A program made the translations under genes and the position numbers. Of a stretch of DNA of 64,000 nucleotides, positions 24,701 to 35,520 are shown in pieces. The stretch is from Piper betle (Eukaryota; Streptophyta; Magnoliopsida; Piperales; Piperaceae). The notes under the pieces are model-generated. The model worked only from the letters and a program-made list of their open reading frames with translations. It was not told the DNA's origin and did no database searches. The stretch covers positions 1 through 64,000 of the forward strand of contig JAURVB010001805.1 of NCBI GenBank assembly GCA_033002965.1, written 5' to 3'. Positions within the stretch are counted from its first letter, which is position 1. Each line of letters starts with the position of its first letter.

Positions 24701-25221
24701 AGAATGAGCAGGGAGATGACATTTACAAATCTTAGAATGACCCGAGAGATAAATTACTAATCTAAAATTGACCTGAGAGATAATTCTTAAAAGACTTGTG
24801 AAATGATAATAAAAATAATAAACGGGTGAAATGATAATAGGGACTATATTGACTTGTTTCATTTACTTATGCGGCTTAGTAGTTTTATCACTAACACGGA
24901 ATTGCCTCCGCAGGTGAGCTGCTGTGGACTGAAGAATAGAAGTGTGGTTGGTAGTTCTTTTACCAACCTAGGTATGGTGAATCGATAATAAATAAAAATG
25001 GACTTCCTTGTTATTCTCTTGTGATATAAATGTGGCTATGGGAAACGGTCCGACACTGTGGGATGGTTATTTTATATTTTAGAGAACATGATTTAATATT
25101 ATGATTCATATTATATGTTGAGAGATTTATTTGTTTTATTTCAATTCATGTTCTTGAATGTTACATTTACTTTACCTATATTTTTAAGTAACACCTGGTC
25201 TGGTTCAGGCGGGTCGTTACA
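21717..25221 (+). repeat. 3' LTR of Tekay/Del element (3505 bp)
   Basis: It begins TGATGCAGAG after the polypurine tract, matching position 13500 of the 5' LTR, and ends GGTCGTTACA before the TSD. It has one minisatellite array (23977-24790) and one copy of the region that is doubled in the 5' LTR. It lacks the 23-base start of the 5' LTR. Many single-base differences and small indels from the 5' LTR show that the insertion is not recent. Confidence 0.87.
23977..24790. repeat. ~30-bp minisatellite array 3 (3' LTR)
   Basis: Same unit family as the arrays at 15803 and 17124, with about 27 units by eye. Confidence 0.9.
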
Positions 25222-25226
25222 GTGTA

Positions 25227-26150
25227 TGTCTGTCCAAACAACACTGTTGTTTACTCTTTATCAGACAGTGGCAAGAACACATTGAGGATGAGTGAGATTA
25301 CCTTTAACCATAGATTTAGAGGTTTGACCAGATTTAAGTCGATCTGTCAGTGCTAGATTAGTTATTGCTATTGAGATCCAGTAAACAATGATTAGAGGGG
25401 TCGCTTGAGATTTCAGGAAACTAGCATAGGCTCAGCATTGGTTCATTATCGTATATGTCATCGCTATGATCCAGACCCATCCAGATCAGACACGCATAGT
25501 TGGATAGCCTGAGCCGATTTGATAGCAGCCACCTCTGATGAGACAGACACATCGAAGAAGAAATGTTAAACATAATAGTGAGATAACAATATACACGATT
25601 AGGATCAGATCTTCAGCAGCTGGATAGTATTGCTACCATCCGAGGTGCACGACTGCCGATCGTGATGCACAACCACCTTCTGAATAGCACAACTGCCGAA
25701 TGAGTTGCACAATCATCATCTGTGATGCACAACTATGACCGAGTTGTAGAACCACCATCCATCATGCACGAATGCTAACCGAGTTGCATAACTATCGTCC
25801 GTGATGCACAACCGCTATTTGTGATGCACTATGGAATTCAGAGTGAGCAGCTATTGTGAAAGCAAAGGCCAAGTAGTTACCTCACTCTACAAGAGGGCAA
25901 ATACTCGAGGATGTTCTTTGCCTTGTATAAAGACCACATGTCACAACATTCGGAACTGAATAGGGTCAGAAATTTATGACATGGTATAGCTACAGTAACA
26001 TCAGCTAGACAGAGAAAGTTAGGTGCACTAAAATTATTTTGATGTGATGGGACAAGATGAACTCCACAACTATCTTGCATGCCATTGTCTTTCCCTGACA
26101 TTCTTAGGTCAGATATTGTATTGCAAGATAGCATCTTTAAACAATGATAG
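25227..26150 (+). other. Internal region of LTR-A element B, right part, non-coding
   Basis: This continues the host element after the Tekay insertion. No retroelement protein motif is seen. It contains the 20-bp minisatellite at 25641-25829. No clear polypurine tract precedes copy C. Confidence 0.45.
25641..25829. repeat. 20-bp minisatellite, about 9 units
   Basis: Units of 20 bp (one of 19) follow the pattern gagttgcacaa / gtgatgcacaac plus a variable nine bases such as caccttctg or tgccgaatg. Odd and even units alternate between gagttgca and gtgatgca, hinting at a 40-bp superunit. Confidence 0.85.
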
Positions 26151-26427
26151 TGTTAGTGTTTTACCTGCTTGTAGTTTGCCTGGTTCAGGCCAGTCTTTAG
26201 ATGGTTCGAGCAAGCTTGAGCCAAACCAATTTTTAGACCATAAGTATAGGGCCCATATGGCCATATGAGGTGGCTGAGTATGCCCGACATGCAGATGATA
26301 TATTCAGTTAGGCTATAGCAAAACAGGAGTTATCAGTGTAAATACGAGGTATGCAAATGAGTTTTTTATGGGTTAGCCAGAATTTTAGGCATAGATTTAG
26401 GTCATTGTAACGTTAAAGTATTTGTTT

Positions 26428-26515
26428 GAGATTTTTAGGGTATCTCATTTACAAGTATCTTAGGGATTTTTGAGATTTTTAGGGTATCTCATTTACAAGT
26501 ATCTTAGGGATTTTT
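26428..26515. repeat. 44-bp tandem duplication in LTR-A copy C
   Basis: The unit gagatttttagggtatctc and the following 24 bases occur twice, identically, at 26428 and 26472. Confidence 0.95.
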
Positions 26516-28523
26516 GACTACCAGATTGCCCCTGTGGGACAAGCTTAATTGAGTTGTAGATTTTTATAGGATTAAGTTGAGGGTTCAAGGCATATTTAGC
26601 CTTCTTGCCTTGATTTTCCCATATAGAGTTACTTTTAGGACTTGAGTCAATTTGGGCTTTAGAAGGTCTCAAACATTTATGGGCCCCACTAGGCCACGAG
26701 TTGTCAAACATTTAAATCGTGCCACATGGAAAGATTAGAGCCATCTACGTTAGTGGTAGCTTCCTCCCATTGATTTTCATAGATTTCCCACAATTTTGAG
26801 GAATTTACCTTAGCACCACGACCACTTTGGCTCACCGCTGGCGAGACCCTGGCCTTCCTCTAGTCACCGGATTGGTAAGGTTGTGACCACCTTGTGGTTG
26901 GCTATCGCTTTGTACCCTCCTTTACCATCGTTGCCTTTGTAGTCGCAAGCAGTAGCGGGTTTTAAACACGGTTCATCACCACCGCCGCCACCTTCCCGGT
27001 AATTTCTGACCACCCTGATAGCTTTCCCTCGCCAAGATCGTCCATTTGAAATGGACACCGACCTCTGTCGTGGCCGCAAATGCCATCGGTGACTCGCCCA
27101 TGCCGTTTTCCAGTTAGGGCACAGGTCGGACGCTGCCGATCAGCCCAGATAGTTTCCTTACTCGACGGTTGATCTTTTGAGACCACCCATGACCATAATC
27201 GTGGCTGCAATTGTTGCCAGCGACCCCGCTGCACCTATGGTGATTCCACCCTCTTTTCGGCTATTTTTCTAGCTGCCAGACTCCACCAATCATCACTATC
27301 AACACCTCCGCCTTGACACCCTCTCTCAATCTTGACTAGCAGCAACCCGAGCCTCATCATTGTCAACATTTTCCAGTGACGGGCACCAGTTGCCCTGCCC
27401 GGCCTATTTGCTTATGTTTGCATCCGCCTGCCCCCATTTGTGTTTGCCTGGTCGTGCCCGAGTCCATCAGTCTAAGCTCATGTCCATATCCATCAGTTCA
27501 AACCAGACCAGCCAACCCAACACAATGGTTTATTTAACCTAGACAAAGTTGACTCGGCCCAACTCAGTTCGGTTCAGATAGTTGATCCCGGTTCATTCAG
27601 TTTTGGTTCATTTTCGTCCGTTCTTATACCATTTTTGGTAATTTGAGAACCTCTATATTAGTTTAGAGGTATATTCACATGATTTAGCATGTTTGGATGT
27701 TATGATTATTCTCTTCACTTATTTATTTATTTATTTATTTATTATTATTTGTTTCTTATTATTTGTGTATTTATATATATATTTGTTTGTTTACATGTAT
27801 GTAATTATTTATTTGTATTTATTTATTTACTCTAGTATTGTATAACTATGAAATTATTTTTATTTATGATTAATGGGTATTAACTATTTATTTATTTATT
27901 TATTTATTTATATGTTTACTACTAACACAAGTATATATGATATTTACACATGTTTAGCAGTGCATTTATATAGTAATTATATTATTATTTTATGATTAAA
28001 GTATTATTATTATCATGTATTTATTGTTTATCTACTTATTCATAAGTGTATTTATTTATTTATTGCTTGTTTGTTAGTTATTTCCTTTATTATGTCTCGA
28101 TTTACGTGTTGTATGTTTAGTTGTAGGTTTATTTAGCAGTCTACTCTATTAGGTTATACTGATAATGTGAGCACATGCTACAAGCATACATCATATAGTG
28201 ATGTTAGTATTTTACGTTGCAGTGGGTTTCGATGTAGGTTATGGAGTCCAAACTCACCGTAGATGTGTCGATGCGCTTGGGACTTGGAGCATAGGTCCGT
28301 TGGACTCTCCCTTTGCTTGATCTCTCCCTAACTCATTGCGTGCCAAGTTTAATTGTGTTTTAGACTTAAGACGGCATCAGCGGTGTTTTTATCGGATCCC
28401 TCCGATGTCAAGCTATTTAGCCATGTTTTTTACACATATTTCATAAAACTACAAGGATGAGATCCCTTGTTGGTTTTCAAACTAAAGCTCCAAAAATAAT
28501 ACAGGCATCTTCCCTAAACCTAT

Positions 28524-28530
28524 TATATAA
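28524..28530 (+). promoter_or_regulatory. Putative TATA box of LTR-A copy C
   Basis: tatataa lies in the context ctattatataagtgcg, about 680 bases before the LTR end. Equivalent TATA tracts occur in copy E (50641) and copy F (about 57368), so the LTR would have a long U3 of ~2.3 kb and an R-U5 part of ~0.7 kb. Confidence 0.5.
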
Positions 28531-29201
28531 GTGCGCGTATTTTTATGAATTTCATGAATAAGAGAGTGAGCGGTGCGGAGATATTTATGGACTGCAGTAG
28601 TGCTCCTTTGAACCTTGAGGTAGTGCCGATTATCAAGGTATTGCTTAACACAGCACATTCCAAAATTTGTGGCACCAACTTAATCTTTCATTTTGCCACT
28701 CAAATATAGTGGCAGGTGTAATATGGAGTAAGTGTTATATGTATGAATATGACTATTAGTCGTGTATGCCAGCAGACACTTGTTTAAGTTTGTTCGCTTA
28801 CTGCCCAATGTGAAGTAATTCTAAAGTTTCTGAAGTTTCCATGATTAATGGAATACCCATTTGCTAGTTTGTACTAGTTATTTTTCGGACCAGTAACACT
28901 CATTACTCACATTTTTCATATTATATATTTAGGTCTTACAATCCTGAGTCGACTTTGGTGGGAGGACAAATAAACGTTACACACACTTGAGCTTAGCGCT
29001 GTTATTTTCTTTCTTACTTTTATTTATATTTGATGTGTTTTGATGCATATTTAACAATGTCTTCCATTCTCATGATGCCATGCAGGCATTTTCAATCTTT
29101 TTTATCTATCTAGTTTTTCCGACCAACAACTTTAAATATGACTCGACTAGGTCGTAACGTTTCTAATTTGGTTCTTAGGTAAACAAAAATTAGGGTGCTG
29201 C

Positions 29202-29945
29202 AATTAGTGACAGTCTCATAGGGATGCAAATGGACAAAGTTAGAGAATAGAGTCAGAAGAACATAGTAGTATGATCTCTAGATGGGATGGTCACAATAGC
29301 CGAGATTGTTTAGTTAGCATGACAATATTCATATGGGCTATAGCCAATGTATAGAGTTCAGATGATTAGCAGATGGCTAGACATACAGTGTGATTTCAGC
29401 TAGAAAGAGGTATTCGACTTATATTAAAATTTTGGCATAAATCATGGGTTCAGTCAAGGAATGTCCTTCACGTAAAGAGTGATTTCCTTGTGCTACACCA
29501 ACATGATTAGGTTCTTACCTTGAACAGTAGGATTTAGCCTTCGCCTTGAGTATAGGAATTACCTTCATCATATTGTTTAGGGCTTACAATGCAGGTAGCA
29601 GATGGCAGACGAGTCTGGAGGCAACAACTTCACCCTAGCTTAGGAGTGACACACATATGGAATTCAGTTAGACTAAACCATGCTGACTAGATAGAATGAC
29701 ACCAGTGTATGCTTATCTTGACTGATAGTTTTCCTTCAGAGTCTACCACAATGGTAGTAGTCATGTGAGTCAAAATTAGTGCTACAAATCAGTACAAGAC
29801 TTCAGGTCACACACCACCGAAGAATGGATGAGATGCATGTCAAACCTCAGTATAAGTCTCCATAAACTTGAGGGGAGATAGTGGTTCTTTGGGTCATTTG
29901 AACCAGCCTGTTCAGAAGTATGTGACTAGTGTGATATTGAGAAAT
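29202..29945 (+). other. Internal region of LTR-A element (C-D), left part, non-coding
   Basis: No long frame or retroelement motif. It is interrupted by the composite insertion at 29951 and resumes at 32214. Confidence 0.5.
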
Positions 29946-29950
29946 ACATG

Positions 29951-30105
29951 TGTGGGATCCCTCAACTTAGTCCCACATCTAATACCTACTGGGAGAAGAT
30001 CCTGTTTATAAGTGGGAATGGACTAGAGATCTTTAACTTCCGGGGGTACCCATTTTAAAGAAATAACTTAGCCCATTACGTTGCACTTTGGGCTAGGTCG
30101 TTACA
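29951..30105 (+). repeat. Short LTR, copy 1 (155 bp)
   Basis: TGTGGGATCC...GGTCGTTACA followed two bases later by a PBS. It contains tcccacatc near the start and gtttataagtggg as a possible TATA element. It is nearly identical to 30335-30491. Confidence 0.8.
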
Positions 30106-30107
30106 AA

Positions 30108-30120
30108 TGGTATCGGAGCC
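30108..30120 (+). other. tRNA-iMet primer-binding site after short LTR 1
   Basis: tggtatcggagcc differs by one base from the usual tggtatcagagcc. Confidence 0.85.
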
Positions 30121-30334
30121 GACCTGGTTCCATGTTAGATGGTGGGATGGACTAGGGACGTTGGCTAGGTTGCCGGTCACGGGCCAAAAAAGGTCGTGGG
30201 CTGGGGCTAGTAACGGGCGAAGACTAGAAATGTTGGCTAGGCTGCTGGTCACAGGCCAAAAAGGACGTGGGCTGGGGCTAACAACGGGCCAAGAATAGGC
30301 ATTTCGGGGACTAAATTTCCTAAGGTGGGTGGAT
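30121..30334 (+). other. TRIM-like internal region
   Basis: About 215 bases without coding capacity. A ~60-bp motif, gttggctaggytgcyggtca followed by gggccaaaa, occurs twice (from about 30160 and 30232). The end, aatttcctaaggtgggtgga, after tttcggggacta, serves as the polypurine tract. This is typical of a terminal-repeat retrotransposon in miniature. Confidence 0.7.
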
Positions 30335-30491
30335 TGTGAGATCCCTCAACTTAGTCCCACATCTAATAATACCTACTGGGAGAAGATCCTGTTTATATGT
30401 GGGAATGGACTAGAGATCTTTAACTTCCGGGGTACCCATTTTAAAGAAATGACTTAGCCCATTACGTTGCACTTTGGGCTGGGACGTTACA
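30335..30491 (+). repeat. Short LTR, copy 2 (157 bp)
   Basis: TGTGAGATCC...GGGACGTTACA. It is followed again by a PBS (tggtatcagagcc, 30494-30506), which should not follow a 3' LTR; this suggests a tandem LTR-internal-LTR-internal arrangement. Confidence 0.8.
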
Positions 30492-30652
30492 AATGGTATC
30501 AGAGCCATTTTAATTAAGTGAACCATACCATTTAAGAGGTTGAGTGAAAAGGTTAAGTGAACTGTGTTAATTACCCAATTACCCGGTTAAAGGAATTATG
30601 GTGAAAGGGTGCTTCCACAAACCCTAGCCGTCATTTATTCTTTATAAAAGGA

Positions 30653-30820
30653 GAAGGGGTCGTTGAACCTAGGAAATACCAATGGATGATGGGGTGTGAG
30701 AATTTAATGAAGGGGTCGTTGAACCTAGGAAATACCAATGGATGATGAGGTGTGAGAATTTAATGAAGGGGTCGTTGAACCTACGAAATACCAATGGATG
30801 ATGGGGTTTGAGAATTTAAT
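30653..30820. repeat. Three 56-bp tandem repeats
   Basis: The unit starting gaaggggtcgttgaacc and ending gagaatttaat is repeated at 30653, 30709 and 30765 with four or fewer differences. It lies after the ccctagccgtcattt motif that also marks the Tekay-type LTRs. Confidence 0.95.
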
Positions 30821-31123
30821 GGAGGGAATGATTGAAGTATATATATATGTAGGAGGAGGGAGTATTTCATCCCTCATCTCCGTCCCAGACGACCTCCCCA
30901 TTACTGTATTAGGGTTCACGGGTTACAGTCAGACGAAATCATAAGTCAGGTATGTATAATAGGTAGAACATCGTATTTTCCTTGTTGATAGCCTAGGTCG
31001 GCCTGAGCCCAGATTCGACTACCATGCACCGAGTGCAACCGTGGTCAATGAATTGACTCAGTCCGACACTGGGTCGTGTTATGTGCGTGAATTTTGTAAT
31101 GCATCGACATTGTTTTGGAGTAG

Positions 31124-31821
31124 TGATAGCCACCCCATAAAAAGGCTACGGCCGGGGTGAGTGAGGCACAAAGATTCCTCCATCGCACTAGAGTGCAGTG
31201 ATAGCCGCCCCATAAAAAGGCTACGGCCGGGGTGTGCAAGGCACTGGCACTGGAGTGCAGTGATAACCGCCCCATAAAAAGGCTACAGCCGGGGTGTGTG
31301 AGGCACTGGCACTATAGTTGGCAGTGAGAGCTTCCCAACAAACGGGGCATAGCAATCACCTGAGTGCAGTGATAGCCGCCCAATAAAAAGGCTACGGCCT
31401 AGGTGTGTGATGCACTGGCACTGGAGTGCAGTGATAGCCGCGCCATAAAAAGGCTATGGCCGGGGTGTGTGAGGCACTGGCACTAGAGTTGGCAGTGAGA
31501 GCTTCCCCACAAACGGGGCATAGCAATCACCTGAGTGTAGTGATAGCCGCCCCACAAAAAGGCTACGGCCGGGGTGTGCAAGGCATTGGCACTGGAGTGC
31601 AGTGATAGCCTCCCCATAAAAAGGCTACGGCCGGGGTGTGGGAGGTACTGGCACTAGAATTGGTAGTGAGAGCTTCCCCACAAACGGGGCATAGCAATCA
31701 CCCGAGTGCAGTGACAGCTACCCCACAAAAAGGCTACAGCAGGGGTGTGTGAGGCACTGGCACCGGAGACGGTAGTGGTAGCCTCCCCATAAAAAGGCTA
31801 CGGCCGGGGTGTGCAGACCAC
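31124..31821. repeat. 171-bp higher-order tandem repeat inside an LTR
   Basis: Three related monomer types, A (62 bp), A' (64 bp) and B (45 bp), are arranged as A-A'-B three times at exactly 171-bp spacing (31199, 31370 and 31541). Variant monomers stand at each end (31124-31198 and 31712-31821). A-type monomers contain ccataaaaaggctacggccg; B contains acaaacggggcatagcaatc. The array occupies the same LTR position as the 30-bp arrays of the Tekay element. Confidence 0.92.
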
Positions 31822-31954
31822 AGCGGATACCTCCTCCGCATTGTTTTGGAGTATAGCGGAATCGCTCCACTGCATACTAAAATAAACATAAGGAAATAGT
31901 GGAATGTACTTGTTTTGTTTTATCTATTATACTACTTAGTGTTGTAATCACTAA

Positions 31955-31972
31955 TGCGGAATTGCCTCCGCA
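31955..31972. repeat. Conserved short inverted repeat (third LTR)
   Basis: tgcggaattgcctccgca forms a 6-bp stem with a 6-base loop. The same element lies at 18208 and about 24895 in the Tekay LTRs, and is followed in all three by ggtg. Confidence 0.6.
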
Positions 31973-32213
31973 GGTGTGCAGATACGAGATTAGGTGATTA
32001 ACATCCAGAATATGGAGCAAAATAAATATGAGGACTCCTTTTTTTTATTTAATTGAGAAATAAGTGTGGCTGCTGGGAAACGGTCCAAGACTGTGGGATC
32101 TTTATATATGTTATTATTTATAAAAAATGTTTGACATAATTACTTTACTTTTGAGTAACACCTAGCTAGTTAGGCCCATAATATCGTGAAAAAAGGCGGG
32201 TCGTTACAACATG

Positions 32214-33592
32214 CCTACTATTAGCTGATTGAACTAGAACCACTTAAGAGTTGTCTCTTAGGCACGTCATTGATTGGGTGTTCCATAGGCTAGACTCCAA
32301 TCATAATGATCTCATGGACATGTCCATGGTCCTACCCATATTTTTGAGCCACCCATTAGCCTACATAAAGTTTTTCCTTACCCATTTGTTCAGTACACTA
32401 CTTCGTACATGTGATGTCAGATCATGTGAGAATGAAACACCTCCAGTTATAGTCCTAGATTAGTATGACTAGTTATCCATGAAAGGTCCATTCTCTTTCC
32501 ATGTGACACATATACATCAGACAGAGATGAGCATTTTCACACTCACTCTTTTAGATATTTCAGTCATACAATCAGTTTGCCTAGATGGTTGAGATGAACA
32601 AACATTGACCAGTGCACATGCCATAAACCAGATGCAAATACCACAATTCCATATAGAGTATACTTTCATACTCCATGAGAGACGTTGTGCATGTAAGGGT
32701 GTTATTGCCGCCATTCCATCGTAGAGATCTCCCTTTAGTAGTAATTAGTGGTTATATAGATAGTTATGAGAGTCATAGCACGTAGTAGAGTTATAGCAGT
32801 TATCATTGTTCCATTATGGGACAGAGTGAGATACATGACTCGAGACTGAGTTAGCTAGGACATGGTGAGCAGTCTAGTTCCTCTTCCAGGGACTCTTGAC
32901 TATTTGACCTAGACTAGTGACAGTGAGCCATACAACTCATTAGTATATACCCTTACTTGGTACTAGAGTCCACCATATGCTAGCAGGACTCGCAGGACAC
33001 ACTAGTATAGCCATATGACCTAGAGCAAAGTGTCCTAAGGGCACACATAGTAGACCTATCACATTGATGAGGATCAGGGAGACATGGGTAGATGTTAGCT
33101 CGCATAGCTTACACCGACATTGTTTTTTCTGATGTAGCTCAGACTAGCCTTGCAATACTCTGGAGCACTGACTAGACCACCCATTAGGCCTTAAGTGGTG
33201 AACCTAAGTTTTTCCCTCTAAGGTCACTGCATTTCAGTCCCTACAGTTTGTTGTAACCTTAGGAGCCAATCCAGCGAAAAGATTTGTACGAGTATGGTCA
33301 GTCCAGTCAGATGATTCGAGTATGTATGGTCAGTCTAGCCATATGATTCCAGCATATGTGGCCTTGTCCAGCAAGATTAGTATGGAGCTAGCGAGCTTTA
33401 TCAATAATTAGAGTTTCCGCTTTTTGTGGATCCATTTGGATTGTATGCAGCCAACTATGGAGGAAGAGCTACCTTGCAGGTCATAGCTCTATAACTTTAG
33501 TTTTGCCTGCCTAGAGGCATCTTTAGGTGAGTCCGCTCATTGCAGTCAATGTGAGAAATTTCGGGGACAAAATATTTATAAGCAAGAGAGGT
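32214..33592 (+). other. Internal region of LTR-A element (C-D), right part, non-coding
   Basis: About 1.4 kb without a convincing reading frame. It ends gaaatttcggggacaaaat and then agcaagagaggt (33580-33592), the configuration seen just before the 3' LTR of Ty3/gypsy elements, so copy D is a 3' LTR. A short repeated phrase, tatggtcagtc, appears near 33.29-33.33 kb. Confidence 0.55.
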
Positions 33593-35520
33593 TGTAAAAC
33601 CTCAGCTTTGGGTTAGGGTTTTACTCACTTGTAGATTTTCCTAGTATAGGCCATTCTCGAGTCGGCACGAGTGAGTTGGAGCCAAACCAATTATTAGACC
33701 GTGACTATGGGGCCTAGATGGCCATATGAATATGTCATGGAGGTTGTGTATGCTCGACATGAAGATGATAGCTTCGATTATGTTACAACAGAGGATGAGT
33801 TGTCTGTGTATAAATAAGGTATACATATTTTTGTCTTGCGTGTTAGACAAGGTTTTAGGCCTAGATCTAGGCAGTTGTAGCATTGAGTATTTGTTTGGAA
33901 ATTTCAAGGTATCTCCTTTATATGTATCTCAGGGATTTCAGACTACCAAATTGCCCTTGTGGGCCCAGCTTGATTTGATTCGTAGATTTTTATTTGATTG
34001 AGTTTACGGTTTCGAGGCTAATTTAGCCTTCTTGCATCAATTCCCTCCTATAGAGTCTCTTTTAAATTTGAGTCAGTTTTCACATTGAACGGTTTCGATC
34101 CACGAGTTGTCCACGTCAGCCCTAGCTTCCACCCATCAATTTTTAAACATTTTTCTCACATTTTCGAAGTTTTCCACCCTAGCACGGCTGCCACCTTGTT
34201 TAGCCGCTGGCAAGTCTTCACCACCACAACCCCCCTGCGGCCACCAAACCAGCACCACTATGACGATCTCACAACTAGCTATCGATCCATACCTCTCATG
34301 ATCACAAGCATCACCGCAATCACCACCAGCGACAACTTTTGTCCAATGGTATTCCACCGCCCCCACCACTGTTCGAGTAATTTCTGGCACTGGCGTGCCA
34401 CCTCCAACCGATCCAACCACGTAGACAGCTTCCCTGGGTCAAGATCTTCATTGTGAAAGCACTCATGACCACCGCTGTTGGTGATGTCGCCGCACCCGAC
34501 AGTGATTCCGCCCCTTTTTTGGCCATTTTGCAACTGGTAGCTGGCTTGACATTGCCAATCACCAGTGCCATCTCCTTCGCCTTGACGCTCTCTCTTGATC
34601 ATGACTAACGGCAGCCTCCATCACACAGTCTCAACATTTTTCGAAGACGGACATCGCCCACCTCGTCGGACTTGTATGTATGCATTCACGTCTACCTGCT
34701 CCACCATGTTTACATGCTCACCAACCCGTCTGTCTGCCCGTATCCGTGTCCACATCCATCAGTCCAGACCAGCCCATCGACCCAGCTGACCTGTTTATGT
34801 AACCCAAACCGAGTTAACTCGACTGAAGTGATTTGGTTCAGTTTAATTAACCCGGTTCAGGTCATTTTTGACCTGTTTTTCAACTATTTTAGGTAATTCA
34901 AAAACCGTTGCAATAGTTTATATGCATATTCATATTATTTAGCATATTTTGATATTACGAATCTTTATTTATTTGTTTGTTTATTTATTTATTAATGCTT
35001 ATTTCTTTTTATTTATATGTTTGTCCTATATGATGAATGTTTATGTGATTGTTTATCATTATTATTGATACATTTACTTAGTAATATTAATCTTATTCAT
35101 GTTTATTAAATTTTATTTATTTATTTATCTATTTGTTTGTTCTTTTGAATGTTATTATTTATTTGTATTGATTATGTATTTCTTTATTAAATAGCTAGAT
35201 TATTATTATTCAGGATTAACTAATATTAACTACTTGTTTATTTACCTATTTATCAAATTGTTATTTATTTATTTATGTATTTATTAATTTATAGATTTAC
35301 TAACAGGAGTATATGTTGATCTTGACTTGTGTTAGCCGTGTTTTTATATAGCATAATTATATTATTACTTTATGATTAGAGTACTATTTTTTCATGTATT
35401 TATTATTTATATGTTTATTCATGAGTGTGTTTATTTATTACTCATTTTCTTTATTATGTCTCGATTTGTGTGCTAGACATTTAGTTGTAGATATCTTTAA
35501 TACGGTCTTCTTTATTTATT
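33593..35520 (+). repeat. LTR-A copy D: 3' LTR, truncated
   Basis: It starts TGTAAAACCTCAG right after a polypurine tract and follows the LTR-A layout through the GC-rich block (about 34.1-34.8 kb) and TTTA-rich block (34.9-35.45 kb). It breaks off near 35520 and lacks the last ~1 kb seen in copies B, C and E. What follows is unrelated GC-rich DNA. Confidence 0.8.

Larger units (their letters stand above)
13472..25226 (+). mobile_element. Ty3/gypsy Tekay/Del-type element, nested, with TSD GTGTA
   Basis: An 11.7 kb element bounded by a 5-bp direct repeat GTGTA (13472-13476 and 25222-25226). It consists of a 5' LTR (13477-18533), tRNA-Met PBS (18536-18548), truncated gag, RT tail, RNase H, integrase and a chromodomain-like tail, a polypurine tract (21703-21715) and a 3' LTR (21717-25221). 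The LTR termini are imperfect inverted repeats (TGTAAAGACC at the start, GGTCGTTACA at the end). The order RT-RNase H-integrase marks Ty3/gypsy, and the C-terminal tail places it with the Tekay/Del chromoviruses. It sits inside the internal region of LTR-A element B and is therefore younger than it. Stops and a deletion of roughly 2 kb of gag-protease-RT make it non-autonomous. Confidence 0.88.
26151..29201 (+). repeat. LTR-A copy C, about 3.05 kb
   Basis: A full-length LTR-A in plus orientation, except that the first ~20 bases are missing or unrecognisable (it begins tgttagtgttttacc, which corresponds to about base 20 of copy D). It ends GGGTGCTGCA. It contains a 44-bp tandem duplication (26428-26515), a GC-rich block (about 26.8-27.6 kb), a TTTA-rich block (27.64-28.1 kb) and a TATA box (28524-28530). 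The sequence after its end, ttagtgacagtctcat, could be a badly decayed PBS. It may be the 3' LTR of the element starting with copy B, the 5' LTR of the one ending with copy D, or both. Confidence 0.78.
29951..32208 (+). mobile_element. Composite insertion, TRIM-like start and Tekay-type LTR end, TSD ACATG
   Basis: A 2258-bp segment between perfect 5-bp direct repeats ACATG (29946-29950 and 32209-32213). It starts TGTGGGATCC, a ~155-bp LTR-like repeat present twice (29951-30105 and 30335-30491), each followed by a tRNA-Met PBS. From about 30560 it reads as a Tekay-type LTR related to 13477-18533 and ends GGTCGTTACA. Two different families thus share one TSD. Either a short-LTR element and a long LTR recombined, or this is one non-autonomous family whose LTR is larger than the repeated 155 bp. 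Confidence 0.7.

Noticed and set aside
25641..25829. CRISPR-like regular spacing of 20 bp
   Set aside because: There are no unique spacers; the units are simple tandem repeats in a plant genome.
29951..30105. 5S-rRNA-bearing Cassandra-type LTR
   Set aside because: The short LTR ends in GTTACA and has a PBS, but I could not see the 5S rRNA internal promoter sequence.
34085..34602. Several overlapping frames on both strands, also at 10475-10837 and 26864-27234
   Set aside because: These lie in the GC-rich block of LTR-A copies; the frames differ from copy to copy, so they are not genes.
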